In this document: piece by piece, positions 9,175 through 19,221 of the stretch
How positions within the stretch are numbered: the stretch's first letter is position 1
Layout of the letters: each line of letters begins with the position of its first letter
From: an uncultured Bacteroidales bacterium
GTDB taxonomy: Bacteria > Bacteroidota > Bacteroidia > Bacteroidales > UBA932
Direction: 5' to 3'
DNA length: 64,000 bases
Assembly: GCA_900319855.1 (NCBI GenBank)
Contig: ONQC01000004.1
Span: 62,001 to 126,000, forward strand
Notes under the pieces: model-generated
Database searches by the model: none
Seen by the model: the letters and a program-made list of their open reading frames with translations, nothing else
Told to the model about the DNA's origin: nothing
Made by a program: the position numbers and the translations under genes

Positions 9175-11907
9175 TTAGAAGTTGAACTTGAGACCGGCCC
9201 AGAAGACCCGGGTGGTCGGATAATAGGCACCCAGCTGTTCCGGATCGGCGAACTTCAGGTTGTCGAGGCAGAACAGGTTGGTGGCGTTCAGGGAGAGGGT
9301 AGCGTCGCAGAGTTTCAGCATCTGCTTGCCGAACGTATAGGAAATCCCGACGTTGCGCAGCTTGATGAACGAGCCGTCGCGGTACCACAGGGAGTTGCTC
9401 ACGTAGTTGTTGGCGCCGTCGGTGGTGGTCAGGCGCGGCATGGTGGCGGTGGCGGCCGTTTCAGGGGTCCAGGTTATTTCGCGTCTAAGGAAGGTGTCGG
9501 AAATCGTACCGTTCCCGATCAGGGGCTGGTACAGCGGACTGTCCTGCAGGTTGACGGTGACGCCCGTGGTGCCCTGGAAGTCGGCGAAGACCTTGAATCC
9601 CTTCCAGCCGGCGTGCAGACCGAAACCGAAGGAGAAGAGCGGGATGGAGGATCCGAACATCTTGACACGGTCCTGGCTGTCGATGACGCCATCGCCGTTC
9701 TGGTCGCGGTATTTCAGGTCACCGGGCCGGACCTCGCCGAAGGTCTGCTGCGGGGAGTTGTTGATCTCGAGCTGGTTCTGGAAGATGCCGATCACCTCGA
9801 GGCCGTAGCGCTGGCCCACCGGGTTGCCCTTGTGGTAGAGGTAGTCATAGGCTTGGAAGGCCTGGCCGTCGTCCACGACTTCGCTGAACAGCCAGCCGCC
9901 GTTGCCGTAGACGCCGTATTCGAAGTCACCGGCCTGGTCATCCCAGGCGATGCTGACGTCTGCGCCGCGGTATTTCTCCTGGCCGAGGCTCTGCTCATTG
10001 ACACCGATACCGATGACGCCGGAGATGTTGGATGGCGAAATCAGGATGTTGCGGCGGTCTTCGAGGAAGCCTTCGAGATTGAATGACAGGCGGTTATTGA
10101 AGAATTTCGAATCTACGCCCAAGCTGGCCTTGCGGGAGAGTTCCGGGGCAAGGGTCAGGGCGGCCAGATTCCCTTCTGCGCGTCCGGAGGCGGAGGTGCC
10201 GTCGGAGAAGTAGAAGCTGTGGCCGTTGCTGCTGCCGTAACCCTGACGGAACAGTTCATGCTCCATGTCGAAATCCGCACCGGACAGGCCGGCGGATCCG
10301 TAGACCTTGACGTAGGGTTCCTGGAGGACGATGGCCGCCAGGCTAAGGGCCGGATAGAAATTGAATCGGTCTCCCTTCGGAAGATACGCGGTTCCGGAGT
10401 AGTTCAGGACCAGGTCCGCAAAGAAACGGTTATCGTAGCTCCAGCTGGCGGAGCCCAGGATCTCCTGCGTCTTGGACGAGGCATTGCGCTCGTTTTCGAT
10501 GTAGGAACGCTGGCGGTAGGCGGCGAAGACGTTGACATGGTGCTTGTCAAAGTCGCGGACTCACTGCAGCCGTCCCATGATGTCGAATTTCATCTGCAGG
10601 CTGTTGAACCAGTGGTCGAATTCCACCGTTTTGGAGTTGGTGCCATAATACTTCTGCTCGGTGGTGAGCCGGGCGTCGTTGCCGTTCATCAGCAGGGAAC
10701 TGATCAGTTCGGAATACTGATACTGCTTCTCGGCGACCTCGGTCATCTTGCCGATATAGTCGAACGCGACGCTGGCGTCGGCGGACAGACCCGGGAGCAC
10801 GCTGCCCAGATCCTGGCGGAGGACCATGTCCGCCAACACCTTGGTCTGGGTGTACTGGTGGCTGCCGCTTTCCTGGTGCATGGCGACCGGGTTGTTGGAT
10901 CCGTAGATCGAGGAGCCGCCGTAGATGCCGTCGGCTTGCTTGATCGGGAAGGCTGCGGACGGGGTCCGGTACAGGATACTCTCGATCCGGCTGGACCAGT
11001 TCGGGGTGTTGAACTCGGACAGGCGGGCCATCACGCCGACCTTCATCGCGGTCGTCGCGGTGATGTTCACGTCGACGTTGGCGCGGATGCCGAGCCGGTT
11101 GTCATAGACATTGGCGTTGTAGCGATCGTCCGCTTTCGGCTTGACATAGAGGGCGTCGTCCTTCATGTAGTCGATGGCCGCGAAATAGCGGAAGTTGCGG
11201 TTGCCGCCCGTGAAGGTGAACTGTGCCCGGTGGTTGTCACCGTGGTTGCGGTAGATCTCGTTCCACCAATCCACGTTCGGGTAGGAATAAGGGTAGGCGC
11301 CCGTGTAGAGGGCGTACAGTTCGTTGTTGGTATACTTGGGCTCCAGGCCGTCGAGCAGACGGGCTTCGTTGACCTTGTAGCCGTAGGTATAGGCGTCCGA
11401 GAACTCGGGGGCGCGGAACATCGTGGCATAGCCGTATTGATATTTGGCCGTCACCTTGAGGGGAGAATCCTTGCCGCGTTTGGTCGTGATCATCACGACG
11501 CCGTTGGCGCCGCGGACCCCGAACAGGGCCGCGGAGGCGGCATCCTTGAGGACTTGGATGGATTCGATCTCAAGGCCGGTGATATCGGACAGTTCCCGCG
11601 GGAAACCGTCGACCAGCACCAGCGGGCTGTGGCCGTGGAGCCGGAGCTTGGACTGGTTCTCCTCGCTCCGTCCGGTGCCCTGCTTGACCAGCAGGCCGGA
11701 GAACTGGCCGTAAAGCGCCTTGGCGATGTCCACTTCCGGGCTCCGGTCGAAGAGGGACTGCCCGGCGCCGGCATTGGCATTGGCCTGCAGCCGGAACGGG
11801 TTGCCGATGACGATGGAGTCCATCTGCGTCAGGGAATAATCCTGCGCGGAAGCTGCGCTGCCCAGAAGCAGCAGCGGGACGATGAAGTATAGAGATAATC
11901 TTTTCAT
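9175..11907 (-). pseudogene. SusC-type TonB-dependent transporter with an in-frame TGA (SusC2)
   Basis: One continuous frame of 910 codons encodes a signal peptide (1-22), a TonB plug (about 45-165, with VLVDGFPREL and ALFGVRGANGVVMITTKRG) and a beta-barrel ending in WAGLKFNF. It is interrupted only by TGA at 10561-10563 (codon 449). The frame on both sides is intact: GRLQ precedes the stop, and VRDFDKHHVNVFAAYR follows and continues to the end. Such a segment normally encodes a barrel strand, so this is a point mutation (for example from TGG or CGA), strain polymorphism or a sequencing error, not two genes. TGA is used as a normal stop elsewhere (rhaT, the GT-like gene). The protein also lacks the CarboxypepD_reg-like N-terminal domain that SusC1 has. 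If truncated, the product would be a non-functional half barrel. Confidence 0.88.
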
Positions 11908-11933
11908 CTTCGGGTAGTTTTATGCGTTATCGG

Positions 11934-13751
11934 TTACCAACCCGGATTCTGCGTCATACCGTAGTCCTTGTTGATCTCCACGGTCGGGATCGGGCTGAGA
12001 TACCACTTGGTATCCCAGTTGGTCCACCAGCTGCGGGACGGGAATGCGGCTTTGACTTTGAATTTGAAAGAGGTGGCTTCGCTGTCCTTGTCTCCGATGG
12101 AGGAGAGGGCGGAAAGCGGGGTCGTGAAAGCTTCGGTCATGCCCCAGCGGACCATGTCGAACCAGCGGACTTCTTCGAAGCCGAATTCGCAGTCGCGTTC
12201 ACGCTGGACCGCCTTGCGGAATTCCTCCTTGGAAAGGCCTTCCGGGAGCGGGCTCAGGCCCACGCGGGCGCGGACCGCATTGACCCAGTCGTAGGCTTTC
12301 TGGGAAGGGCCGCCGTCGGCTTCGTTGTAGGCTTCGGCCGCGCTGAGCAGGATCTCCGGGAGGCGCATCATGCACCAGTGGGGGGGGGTGCTGCGGTCGC
12401 TGCTCTGCTGCAGGATGTATTTCATCTGCAGGAAGCCCGGGCAGTTGGCCTGGTGGTAGCGGTGGTTGTCGTAGGCGCGGCCGACGGTACCGTCGCGCCA
12501 GATGTCACCGGGGACGGCGACGTTCTCGTATAGGCGCGGGTCACGGGTCTCGATGCCGGGGATCTTGATCACGCCGGTCGGATCCGGATCGAAGAACGGA
12601 TTCCGGGACGGGTTCTCCCAGTCGAAGTCGGCCGGGAATTCGGAACCGTCCGCCCATCCGAATTTGTTGACATAGTCGAGCGTACAGCCGTTTCCGTAGT
12701 CGCCGGCATTCTTGATCATGTCGTCGTGGTAGCCGGTGGAATTGCTCTTTCGGATCGAGATGATGGTCTCGGTCGTCCCGCGGTTGAAATAGCCCTTGCG
12801 GTAGGCGAGGCGGTACTGGCGGGGCGAGATGGCGCCGGTGGCGTCCGGTTCCGCCTGGACCAGCTGGTAGTAACCGTTGTTCACGAGCTGGGTCATGAAT
12901 TCATCGGCAGCCGCCTTGGCACGCTGCCAGCGGGCCGCGTCGTAGTTGGTGTAGCAGACGTATTCGTTGGCGTCGGAACGCCAGAGGGTGTTGGAGTTGA
13001 AGGTCGGACTGGCTGCGAAAAGCAGGACGCGGAGTTTCAGTCCGAGCGCGGCGGCGCGGGTCATGCGGCCGTCGTCGGCCTGGCTGGTGTACCAGGGAAG
13101 GGCCGGGGCGGCTTCGTCGCAAAGCTTGACGATGAAGTCCACGGTCTCGGCGAAGGTCGCACGGGGATATTTCATCTCCTCGTCAGCCGTCACGGCGTGG
13201 TCGATCAGCGGCACGCCGCCCACGAAACGGAGCATGTCCGCGTAGGCGATGGCGATGCACATCTTGGCCTCGGCTTTCTTCTTGGCGACTTCCGCGGCGG
13301 GAGCGTTCGGGATGCGGTCCGCATTCTCGAGGAAGAGCCAGCCGTAGCGGATGGCGTAGTAGTCGCGGTCATCGGAGGTGCCGCCGAAATTGAAGGCCAT
13401 GCTGCGGCGCAGGCTGCTGCCCACGCTGGCGGAAAGTCCGCCGTTGTAATACAGCAGGTTCGGGCCGTCGGAGTCGGTGATCTTGTTGCTGATATAGTGG
13501 TCGGTCAGGGCCTCCAGCTGGTCGCTGCCCATCTTGTTGTCGAAACTCGAGATGATGCCGTATGGCAGGTAATAGTAGGCCTGCGCCAACACTTTGTCCG
13601 CATCCTTCAGGGTGGCGAAGAGGGTGTCGACCGTAGCTCCGGAGGTTTCCGGGGCGTCGGACAGACCCGCATCGCCCAGCTGCAGGCTTTCGCATGCCAT
13701 CATTCCTGCTCCCAGCAGGATGAACACCAATATTTCTATGTATTTTTTCAT
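11934..13751 (-). CDS. SusD/RagB-family lipoprotein (SusD1)
   Basis: A 605-aa lipoprotein with lipobox GMMAC (Cys20). The SusD pattern is clear: a helical N-terminal half with AKMCIAIAYADMLRFVGGVP, an MRLPEILLSAAEAYNEADGG helix, a QRERDCEFGFEEVRWFDMVRWG segment and a C-terminal LSPIPTVEINKDYGMTQNPGW. It is 12 bp downstream of SusC1 and upstream of SusC2. It should form the outer-membrane SusC1-SusD1 importer for the glycan released by the GH18 lipoproteins. It is not closely alike to SusD2 by eye, so the two pairs probably differ in ligand. Confidence 0.93.
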   Translation of the reverse strand: MKKYIEILVFILLGAGMMACESLQLGDAGLSDAPETSGATVDTLFATLKDADKVLAQAYYYLPYGIISSFDNKMGSDQLEALTDHYISNKITDSDGPNLLYYNGGLSASVGSSLRRSMAFNFGGTSDDRDYYAIRYGWLFLENADRIPNAPAAEVAKKKAEAKMCIAIAYADMLRFVGGVPLIDHAVTADEEMKYPRATFAETVDFIVKLCDEAAPALPWYTSQADDGRMTRAAALGLKLRVLLFAASPTFNSNTLWRSDANEYVCYTNYDAARWQRAKAAADEFMTQLVNNGYYQLVQAEPDATGAISPRQYRLAYRKGYFNRGTTETIISIRKSNSTGYHDDMIKNAGDYGNGCTLDYVNKFGWADGSEFPADFDWENPSRNPFFDPDPTGVIKIPGIETRDPRLYENVAVPGDIWRDGTVGRAYDNHRYHQANCPGFLQMKYILQQSSDRSTPPHWCMMRLPEILLSAAEAYNEADGGPSQKAYDWVNAVRARVGLSPLPEGLSKEEFRKAVQRERDCEFGFEEVRWFDMVRWGMTEAFTTPLSALSSIGDKDSEATSFKFKVKAAFPSRSWWTNWDTKWYLSPIPTVEINKDYGMTQNPGW

Positions 13752-13763
13752 GGCTTGCAGGGA

Positions 13764-16700
13764 TTAGAAGTTGATGTTGACGGAAAGGTTGTAGGTCTTG
13801 ACCAGCGGGTATTCACCGTTGGAGGAGCTGGACTTGGCTTCCGGGTCCTGGAGTTTCATCTTGGAGAAGGTCAACAGGTTGTAGCCCGTGAACATGAGAC
13901 CCAGGCTGCCGACGCCTAGTTTCCGCAGGAGCTTGCCCTGGGTGAAGGTGTAGCCGAAACTGGCGCTCTTCAGACGGATGTAGGAAGCGTCCACGGTCCA
14001 CAGGGTGGAATCCTTGGCGTTCCATTTATAATTGGTCTTGGTCATGCGCGGCAGGGTGCCGTCCGTGCGGGGCTCGGTCCACTCGCAGTTCTCCGGCAGC
14101 CAGCAGTTCTCCGCGAACATCTGCAGGAGGCCGCGGTGGCCGGTGTTGGTGAACGGGACGCGGTAGTCCTCGTTGTAGACGCGGCTGACATTGGTCGCGG
14201 CGATCCAGTTGAGGTTGAGGCTGAAGCCCTTCCATCCGAATTTCCAGTTCGAGCCGAAGAGGTATTCCGGACGGTTCGGGTAGCCGTCGATCATCTGGTC
14301 TTCGTCATCGACCTTGCCGTCTCCGTTGAGGTCCTTGTACATGGCGTCGCCCGGGAGGACGGTGCCGTTCGGCTGCGGAAGTTCCGGCTTGACGTGCAGG
14401 TTGCCGTTCTCGTCGGTGTAGAAGTCGTCATATTGGTAGAGCCGCTCGAACTGGAAGAGGCTGTAGCGGTCGGTGGAGCCGCCCGTGCGGGCCTGGTAGG
14501 GATAGTTCGTGGCGACTTCGTCCATGAAGATGATCTTGTTGCGGGCGAAGGTCACATTGGCGTTGATGTCGTAGCGGAAGGCACCGATGTTGTCGTGCCA
14601 GCCGAGTTCGATTTCATAGCCCTTGTTGTCCACCTTGCCGAGGTTCATGTTCGGCAGGCTGGTAGCGATGATGGCCGGCAGGGTGTTCGGGGAGATCAGG
14701 ATGCCCGTGCGGTGCTCCTGGAAGAGATCGCCCGAGAAATGCAGCCGGTTGTTGAAGAGGTCCATGTCCAGACCGATGTTGGTCTTGACCGCGGTCTCCC
14801 AGGTGACGCCGGTGTTACCCGGGGTGCCCAGCGCGTAGCGGGGGACACCGTCGGAACGGTTGACGCCGAAATAGTAGCTGCCCGCGTCGGTCCAGATGCC
14901 CTCCATGTACATGAAGCGGGAAGAAGTTCCGAGGTCGTTGCCGACCTTGCCGATGGAGGCGCGCAGTTTCAGGAAGTCGATCCAGTTGACGTATTTTAAG
15001 AAGCGCTCTTCGGAGGCGACCCAGCCCAGGGAAATGGACGGGAAGAGACCGTAGCGGGTCTTGCCCGGAGCGAAGATCTCGGAGCCGTTGTAACCGGCGC
15101 TGACGTCGACCATATACTTGTCGTCATAGGCATAGGTGGCGCGGCCGACCCATCCGACGTAACCTCTTGGTAACCAGGAGTAAGAGCTGGGATAGAAGTT
15201 ACGGGACTGGTTGTACAGCAGCAGGCCGCTGACGGCGTGCTTCCCGGCGAACTTGTGGCTGTAGTCCAGGCGGGCTTCCAGGTACCAGCTCTTGTCGGAG
15301 TCGGTGGATTCGCTGTAGGACTGCGGGGTGTCGCTGCCGGACATGACGAAGAGGTGGGTCTTGTCGAAATCCGGGTCGGTCATGCTCAGGCCGGAGCCGT
15401 CCTTCCAGGAGGCGTATTCGATGGTCTGTTTCATGGCGCTGCCGCCGGTGTGCTTCTTGGTGATGGCCATGTCCGTGTCATAGCTGCCCTTGATGCCGGC
15501 GCTGAGGCCTTCGGTAATGAAGTCCAGACGCTGCGTCAGGGTCATGTCCATGTTCAGGCTGGTCTTGTATTTTTCGGTCCAGCCGAGGCCGTAATAGTAT
15601 TCGAAACCGTTCCAGCGGGTCAGGCCGTCCGGGACGGCGTGCTCGGATACCTGGGTGACGGTCATGCCGTTGACGATGCCCGGAGAAGAGAAGTTCTGGG
15701 ACCAGAGCATGGTACGCATCCAGATGTTGGAGGCCGTGGAATACGGCTCGCGGGTGTCGCCGATGACCCCGCCGATGTTGAACTTCATGTCCGTGGTCTC
15801 GGTGAGCTTGAAGTCCAGGTTCGCGCGGTAGTTATAGCGGTTGTAGGAGTAGTTGTTGTCGTAGTCCAGGCCCGGCATCTGCTTGAGCAGACCGTTCTGG
15901 AACATGTAGCCCATCGACACGAAGTAGCGGACCTTGTCGGAACCGCCGGAGATGTTGATGTTGTTCTTGGTCTGCAGGAACATCTTGCGGAACATCAGTT
16001 CGCTCCAGTCGGTGTTCGGGAACATCAGGGGATCCGCTCCCGTGCGGTACGCCTCGATGGCTTCCTTGGTGAAATAGGCCGACGGGTCCGGGTTGGAGTC
16101 GTTCCACATGAATACGTTATAGTATTTCGCGTATTCGTAGCTGTTGGCCTGGCGGATGTAGGACAGCGGTACCTGGACGCCGGTGATGGAACTCACGTTG
16201 ATCTTCGGTTTGCCGGCCTCGCCGCGCTTGGTGGTGATGATGATGACGCCGTTCGCGCCGCGTACGCCGAACACCGCCGTGGAGGCGGCGTCTTTCAGGA
16301 CGGAAAGGCTTTCGATTTCATTCGGGTCGACCGTGTTCATCGGCCGTTCGACGCCGTCCACCAGGATGAGCGGGGTGGAGGCGGATTCGGAGAGGGAACT
16401 GACGCCGCGGATGTAGATTTCGGCGTAGTCTTCACCCGGCTGGCCGCTGAGCTGGACGGTGGTGACGCCCGGCATCTGGCCGGCCAGGACGTTGGTCACG
16501 TCGGCGACCGGCGCCTTGACGAGCTGCTTGGCGTCGATGGACGTAAGGGCGCCCGTGACTGTCGCCTTGGTCTGCGTACCATACGCCACGACCACGGTCG
16601 CTTCGATGGACTGCGCGTCTTCCCGCATGACGATCGTCAGGTTGCGTTGCGACCCGACCTTGATCTCCTGGGTGACATAGCCCAGGGCGGAAACTTCCAG

Positions 16701-16934
16701 TACAGCCGCCTCGCTGGGGACGGAGATCTCGAAGAGACCGTCCACGCTGGCGGCCACGCCGGTCGTCGTCCCCTTCAGGGTCACGCCTGCGCCGATGACC
16801 GGAAGGCCTTCGGAGTCGATGACGGAGCCCTTGACGAGAATGGCGCGGTTCTGTGCGAACAGACCCGTGCACATGCCCAGGAGCAGGAAACCGACAGCAG
16901 CCAGTCTTGTCAAATGGACTGTTTTCTGTTTCAT
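13764..16934 (-). CDS. SusC/RagA-family TonB-linked outer-membrane transporter (SusC1)
   Basis: A full-length 1056-aa SusC. A signal peptide (about 1-28) is followed by a CarboxypepD_reg-like domain (31-110, VKGSVIDSEGLPVIGAGV), a TonB box region and plug (about 120-250, with LVDGVERPMN and VFGVRGANGVIIITTKRGE), then a large beta-barrel ending in an aromatic residue (VNINF), as expected for outer-membrane insertion. It imports oligosaccharides with energy from TonB-ExbBD. The stop is 12 bp before SusD1. It is the intact transporter of the locus, in contrast to the interrupted SusC2. Substrate is inferred from the neighbouring GH18, GH20 and GH2 genes. Confidence 0.95.
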   Translation of the reverse strand: MKQKTVHLTRLAAVGFLLLGMCTGLFAQNRAILVKGSVIDSEGLPVIGAGVTLKGTTTGVAASVDGLFEISVPSEAAVLEVSALGYVTQEIKVGSQRNLTIVMREDAQSIEATVVVAYGTQTKATVTGALTSIDAKQLVKAPVADVTNVLAGQMPGVTTVQLSGQPGEDYAEIYIRGVSSLSESASTPLILVDGVERPMNTVDPNEIESLSVLKDAASTAVFGVRGANGVIIITTKRGEAGKPKINVSSITGVQVPLSYIRQANSYEYAKYYNVFMWNDSNPDPSAYFTKEAIEAYRTGADPLMFPNTDWSELMFRKMFLQTKNNINISGGSDKVRYFVSMGYMFQNGLLKQMPGLDYDNNYSYNRYNYRANLDFKLTETTDMKFNIGGVIGDTREPYSTASNIWMRTMLWSQNFSSPGIVNGMTVTQVSEHAVPDGLTRWNGFEYYYGLGWTEKYKTSLNMDMTLTQRLDFITEGLSAGIKGSYDTDMAITKKHTGGSAMKQTIEYASWKDGSGLSMTDPDFDKTHLFVMSGSDTPQSYSESTDSDKSWYLEARLDYSHKFAGKHAVSGLLLYNQSRNFYPSSYSWLPRGYVGWVGRATYAYDDKYMVDVSAGYNGSEIFAPGKTRYGLFPSISLGWVASEERFLKYVNWIDFLKLRASIGKVGNDLGTSSRFMYMEGIWTDAGSYYFGVNRSDGVPRYALGTPGNTGVTWETAVKTNIGLDMDLFNNRLHFSGDLFQEHRTGILISPNTLPAIIATSLPNMNLGKVDNKGYEIELGWHDNIGAFRYDINANVTFARNKIIFMDEVATNYPYQARTGGSTDRYSLFQFERLYQYDDFYTDENGNLHVKPELPQPNGTVLPGDAMYKDLNGDGKVDDEDQMIDGYPNRPEYLFGSNWKFGWKGFSLNLNWIAATNVSRVYNEDYRVPFTNTGHRGLLQMFAENCWLPENCEWTEPRTDGTLPRMTKTNYKWNAKDSTLWTVDASYIRLKSASFGYTFTQGKLLRKLGVGSLGLMFTGYNLLTFSKMKLQDPEAKSSSSNGEYPLVKTYNLSVNINF

Positions 16935-16960
16935 AAGTTGTATATTAATAGGTAATTACT

Positions 16961-18184
16961 TTATTCCATGACGGATTCTTTCCCGTAGACAGAGCGTACC
17001 AGCGACCGCAGCAGGGACTGCTTGTCGTCGTCGTGGCGATACTCCCAGAACATGGCGCCGAGGAGTTTCTTCTCCAGGACATAGGCACCCTTGTAGCCGA
17101 CGGACTCGGGGTCGTCGTAGGAAAGGAGGTTGTAGCCCAGGTTGTTGGTCAGGAACGGGACTTTCGCGACATCGTCCCAGGCCCGGTTGTTCTTGCCGGT
17201 CACGTCCAGGCTGCGCTTGGCGTACCAGTTCTTGTTCAGGATGTTATCCATCTCGTTGTAGTTGACCTCGTAGTCGTAGACCTTGCGGTCCGCGGACGGA
17301 TTCTTCTCGGATTTCCCGTAGAAGGGGATACCCAGGTTCATCCGGTTCAGGGGGATGCCGGCCTTGGCGTGGAGGTCGATGCTCTCGTCGCAGCTGCGCT
17401 GGTTGAATTTGGCAGAGCGGTAGAGCGGGGAGTTGTGTCCGTTCGGGGCTGCGCCCATGTCATAGGTCATGACATTGACGTAGTCGATGTACTGGATGGC
17501 GGTCGGCCAGTCCACGTACTTGGCGCTGGACGAAGAGGCGAAGGAAATGATCTTCGAGGTCCCGATGGTCTCGCGCAACTCCTTGAGCAGCAGGTTGAAA
17601 TTCTGGGTGTCATAGGCGGATGCGCCGGTGCCCTCGGCCGAGTAGGTCGGGTACTCCCAGTCGATGTCGACCCCGTCGAGCCCGTAGTTGTCGAGGTGTG
17701 CCTTGACGGCCTCGCAGAAGGCCGTGCGCTTGGCTGCGTCGCGGGCCATCATCGAGAAACCGTCGGCCCGCATGCCCCAGCCGCCGATCATCAGCAGGAC
17801 CTTGAGCTTGGGGTTCTTGTCCTTGAGGGCGATGACTTTCTGCATCAGGCCGGTATCGGAAATGACGATGCCGCCGTCGCCGGTGGAGGGGTTGCCGAAA
17901 CGGCCGTGCGCATAGTTGATGTGGGTCAGCAAGGTGGGGTCGGGGAGAGCCTTGGAATTCTCCGTGTAATACGCCACGATCATCGGCTTCTGGCCGACGT
18001 CGGTACACAGCGTTCCGGAATCTTCGCCGCCTCCGCCTTCGCCGGAATCGTCGTCATCGTCGGGGATGACTTCATCGACCGGTTTGGGGGCCGGGATACC
18101 GATTCCGCCGTCTTTGGTGCAGGCGCAAAGCAGCATGCCCAACGCCAGGATGGCTGTGCCGATTGCTAGCAGTTTTCGTTTCAT
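16961..18184 (-). CDS. GH18 chitinase-like lipoprotein, first gene of the SusCD operon
   Basis: A 407-aa protein counted from ATG 18182-18184. The longer frame from 18292 would start inside the promoter region. The signal ends LLCAC (Cys20 or Cys22), then an acidic Asp/Gly/Glu linker (35-57) leads to the GH18 barrel. The signature DGVDIDWE lies at 170-177, with E177 the catalytic acid, and LMIGGWGMRADGFSMMARD shows the strand-3 motif. It shares its plan and several long motifs (GWG-x2-ADGFSMMARD, YAHGRF) with the GH18 at 1332-2573, so the two are paralogues from duplication. As the first gene after the promoter it is probably the main surface endo-enzyme, cutting chitin-like chains for SusC1/SusD1. 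Confidence 0.88.
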   Translation of the reverse strand: MKRKLLAIGTAILALGMLLCACTKDGGIGIPAPKPVDEVIPDDDDDSGEGGGGEDSGTLCTDVGQKPMIVAYYTENSKALPDPTLLTHINYAHGRFGNPSTGDGGIVISDTGLMQKVIALKDKNPKLKVLLMIGGWGMRADGFSMMARDAAKRTAFCEAVKAHLDNYGLDGVDIDWEYPTYSAEGTGASAYDTQNFNLLLKELRETIGTSKIISFASSSSAKYVDWPTAIQYIDYVNVMTYDMGAAPNGHNSPLYRSAKFNQRSCDESIDLHAKAGIPLNRMNLGIPFYGKSEKNPSADRKVYDYEVNYNEMDNILNKNWYAKRSLDVTGKNNRAWDDVAKVPFLTNNLGYNLLSYDDPESVGYKGAYVLEKKLLGAMFWEYRHDDDKQSLLRSLVRSVYGKESVME

Positions 18185-18235
18185 AGGATATCGCGTGTTA
18201 TTATATATCATGTGCCGGGAAACAGTTTCCCAATA

Positions 18236-18243
18236 CAAAATTA
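18236..18243 (-). promoter_or_regulatory. -7 element of the GH18-SusCD operon promoter
   Basis: The minus strand reads TAATTTTG, a perfect match to the Bacteroidota -7 consensus TAnnTTTG, 52 bp upstream of the GH18 start. A TTTG lies 24 bp further upstream (rc of CAAA 18268-18271), a little far for a -33 element. The gap between this gene and the ROK kinase is the only long break in the minus-strand run, which supports a promoter here. Confidence 0.55.
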
Positions 18244-18261
18244 GAGAATCAGCCCAATCAA

Positions 18262-18294
18262 TAAACACAAATTTGCGTATTTCAATACGCAATT
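18262..18294 (-). promoter_or_regulatory. candidate operator repeats upstream of the GH18-SusCD operon
   Basis: Minus-strand AATTGCGTATT (rc of 18284-18294) is followed about 22 bp downstream by TTGTGTTTA (rc of 18262-18270). Both resemble the TTTGCGTAATT repeats in the 22.9 kb divergent promoter region. The same stretch also contains a perfect inverted repeat, TTGCGTAT (18273-18280) and ATACGCAA (18285-18292), with a 4-nt spacer. They lie just upstream of the predicted promoter, where an AraC-class activator would bind. The XylR-type regulator at 25074 is the natural candidate; this link is inference. Confidence 0.45.
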
Positions 18295-18378
18295 CGCGTC
18301 AAAATGTGAAACGATTTAAATTCTTCGTCATCATCTGATTAAACGAAGACGTGTTTTTTAAGGAACGAAGGTTTTGCG

Positions 18379-19206
18379 TTAGATCAGGGAAGCGCCGATG
18401 AGCTGGATGTCATCGCTGACCAGGGGCTGGATGACGACCCGTTCGACGGCTTTCCGATAAGGGAAGTTTTGTTTGAGATAGGCTTCCATGGAGGGACGGA
18501 AGAGCGCAAAGGAACGGGCGATGCCGCCGCCGATGGCGATGTGGCTGGGATCGTAGGCGAACATGACGTCGCAGAGCAAGGCGCCCATGTGCCGGCCGAA
18601 TTCCTCATAGATGGCGATGGCGCCCAGGTTGCCTTCCAGGGCGGCTTCCGCCGTCCCCTGGGCATCCCAGGGCTTGTCCACGAAGAATTTCTTGCTGACG
18701 TAGTCTTCGATGATGGAACCCCGGTAGGGGATGCCGCCCAGCTCGCCGGCTCCGCAGTTGACCCCGCAGAACAGGTTGCCGTGGTCCACGATGCCCATGC
18801 CCACCCCGGTGCCGAGGGTGATCCCGACCAGGATTTCCGGCCGTTCGTTCTCGGGATAGGTACCGTAGGCTCCCATGGCGAAGCAGTTGGCGTCGTTGTT
18901 GACGGCGACAGGCAGGCTGTAGCGGGATTCCAGGTGGTCCTTCAGAGGGACTTCTTTCCAGGAAGGAATATTCCAGGTATCGTAGACGATGCCGCGTTTG
19001 ATATCTACCGCAGACGGGACTCCGATGCCGATCTTTTTCGTGTTCGGTGACAGGATCCGGTCAATCTGCTCGGAGAGGTAGTCCAGGGTTTGTTCCATGG
19101 TGGCATCTTGTGCGAAGGAGGGCGTCGAGAACCGCTGCATGAGGATGCCGTTGTGGACCAGTCCCAGGCAGAGGTTGGTGCCTCCGATGTCGATTCCGAG
19201 TGTCAT
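18379..19206 (-). CDS. ROK-family sugar kinase
   Basis: A 275-aa cytoplasmic protein with the ROK/ASKHA fold. The N-terminal phosphate-1 motif is GIDIGGTN (4-11). VNNDANCFAMGA carries the catalytic base, about D105. LGTGVGMGIV is the second phosphate loop, and IGGGIA is the C-terminal adenosine motif. The usual ROK zinc-binding Cys cluster is not obvious; only NCGAGELGG is seen in that area. ROK kinases phosphorylate glucose, GlcNAc or ManNAc at C6. In this amino-sugar locus, GlcN or GlcNAc is the most likely substrate, but sequence alone does not separate it from glucokinase. It is 15 bp downstream of the alkaline phosphatase gene and probably co-transcribed with it and the GH2 gene. Confidence 0.82.
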   Translation of the reverse strand: MTLGIDIGGTNLCLGLVHNGILMQRFSTPSFAQDATMEQTLDYLSEQIDRILSPNTKKIGIGVPSAVDIKRGIVYDTWNIPSWKEVPLKDHLESRYSLPVAVNNDANCFAMGAYGTYPENERPEILVGITLGTGVGMGIVDHGNLFCGVNCGAGELGGIPYRGSIIEDYVSKKFFVDKPWDAQGTAEAALEGNLGAIAIYEEFGRHMGALLCDVMFAYDPSHIAIGGGIARSFALFRPSMEAYLKQNFPYRKAVERVVIQPLVSDDIQLIGASLI

Positions 19207-19221
19207 GTGGTTGGATTTTGG

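Noticed and set aside
10561..10563. TGA recoded as Trp or selenocysteine
   Set aside because: TGA ends several normal genes here (rhaT, histidine phosphatase 2, the GT-like gene) and SusC proteins are not selenoproteins.
9175..11907. Two separate genes (9175-10266 and 10561-11907) at the SusC2 locus
   Set aside because: The 98 codons between them are open in the same frame and encode typical SusC barrel sequence, and the right-hand piece alone would lack plug and signal peptide.
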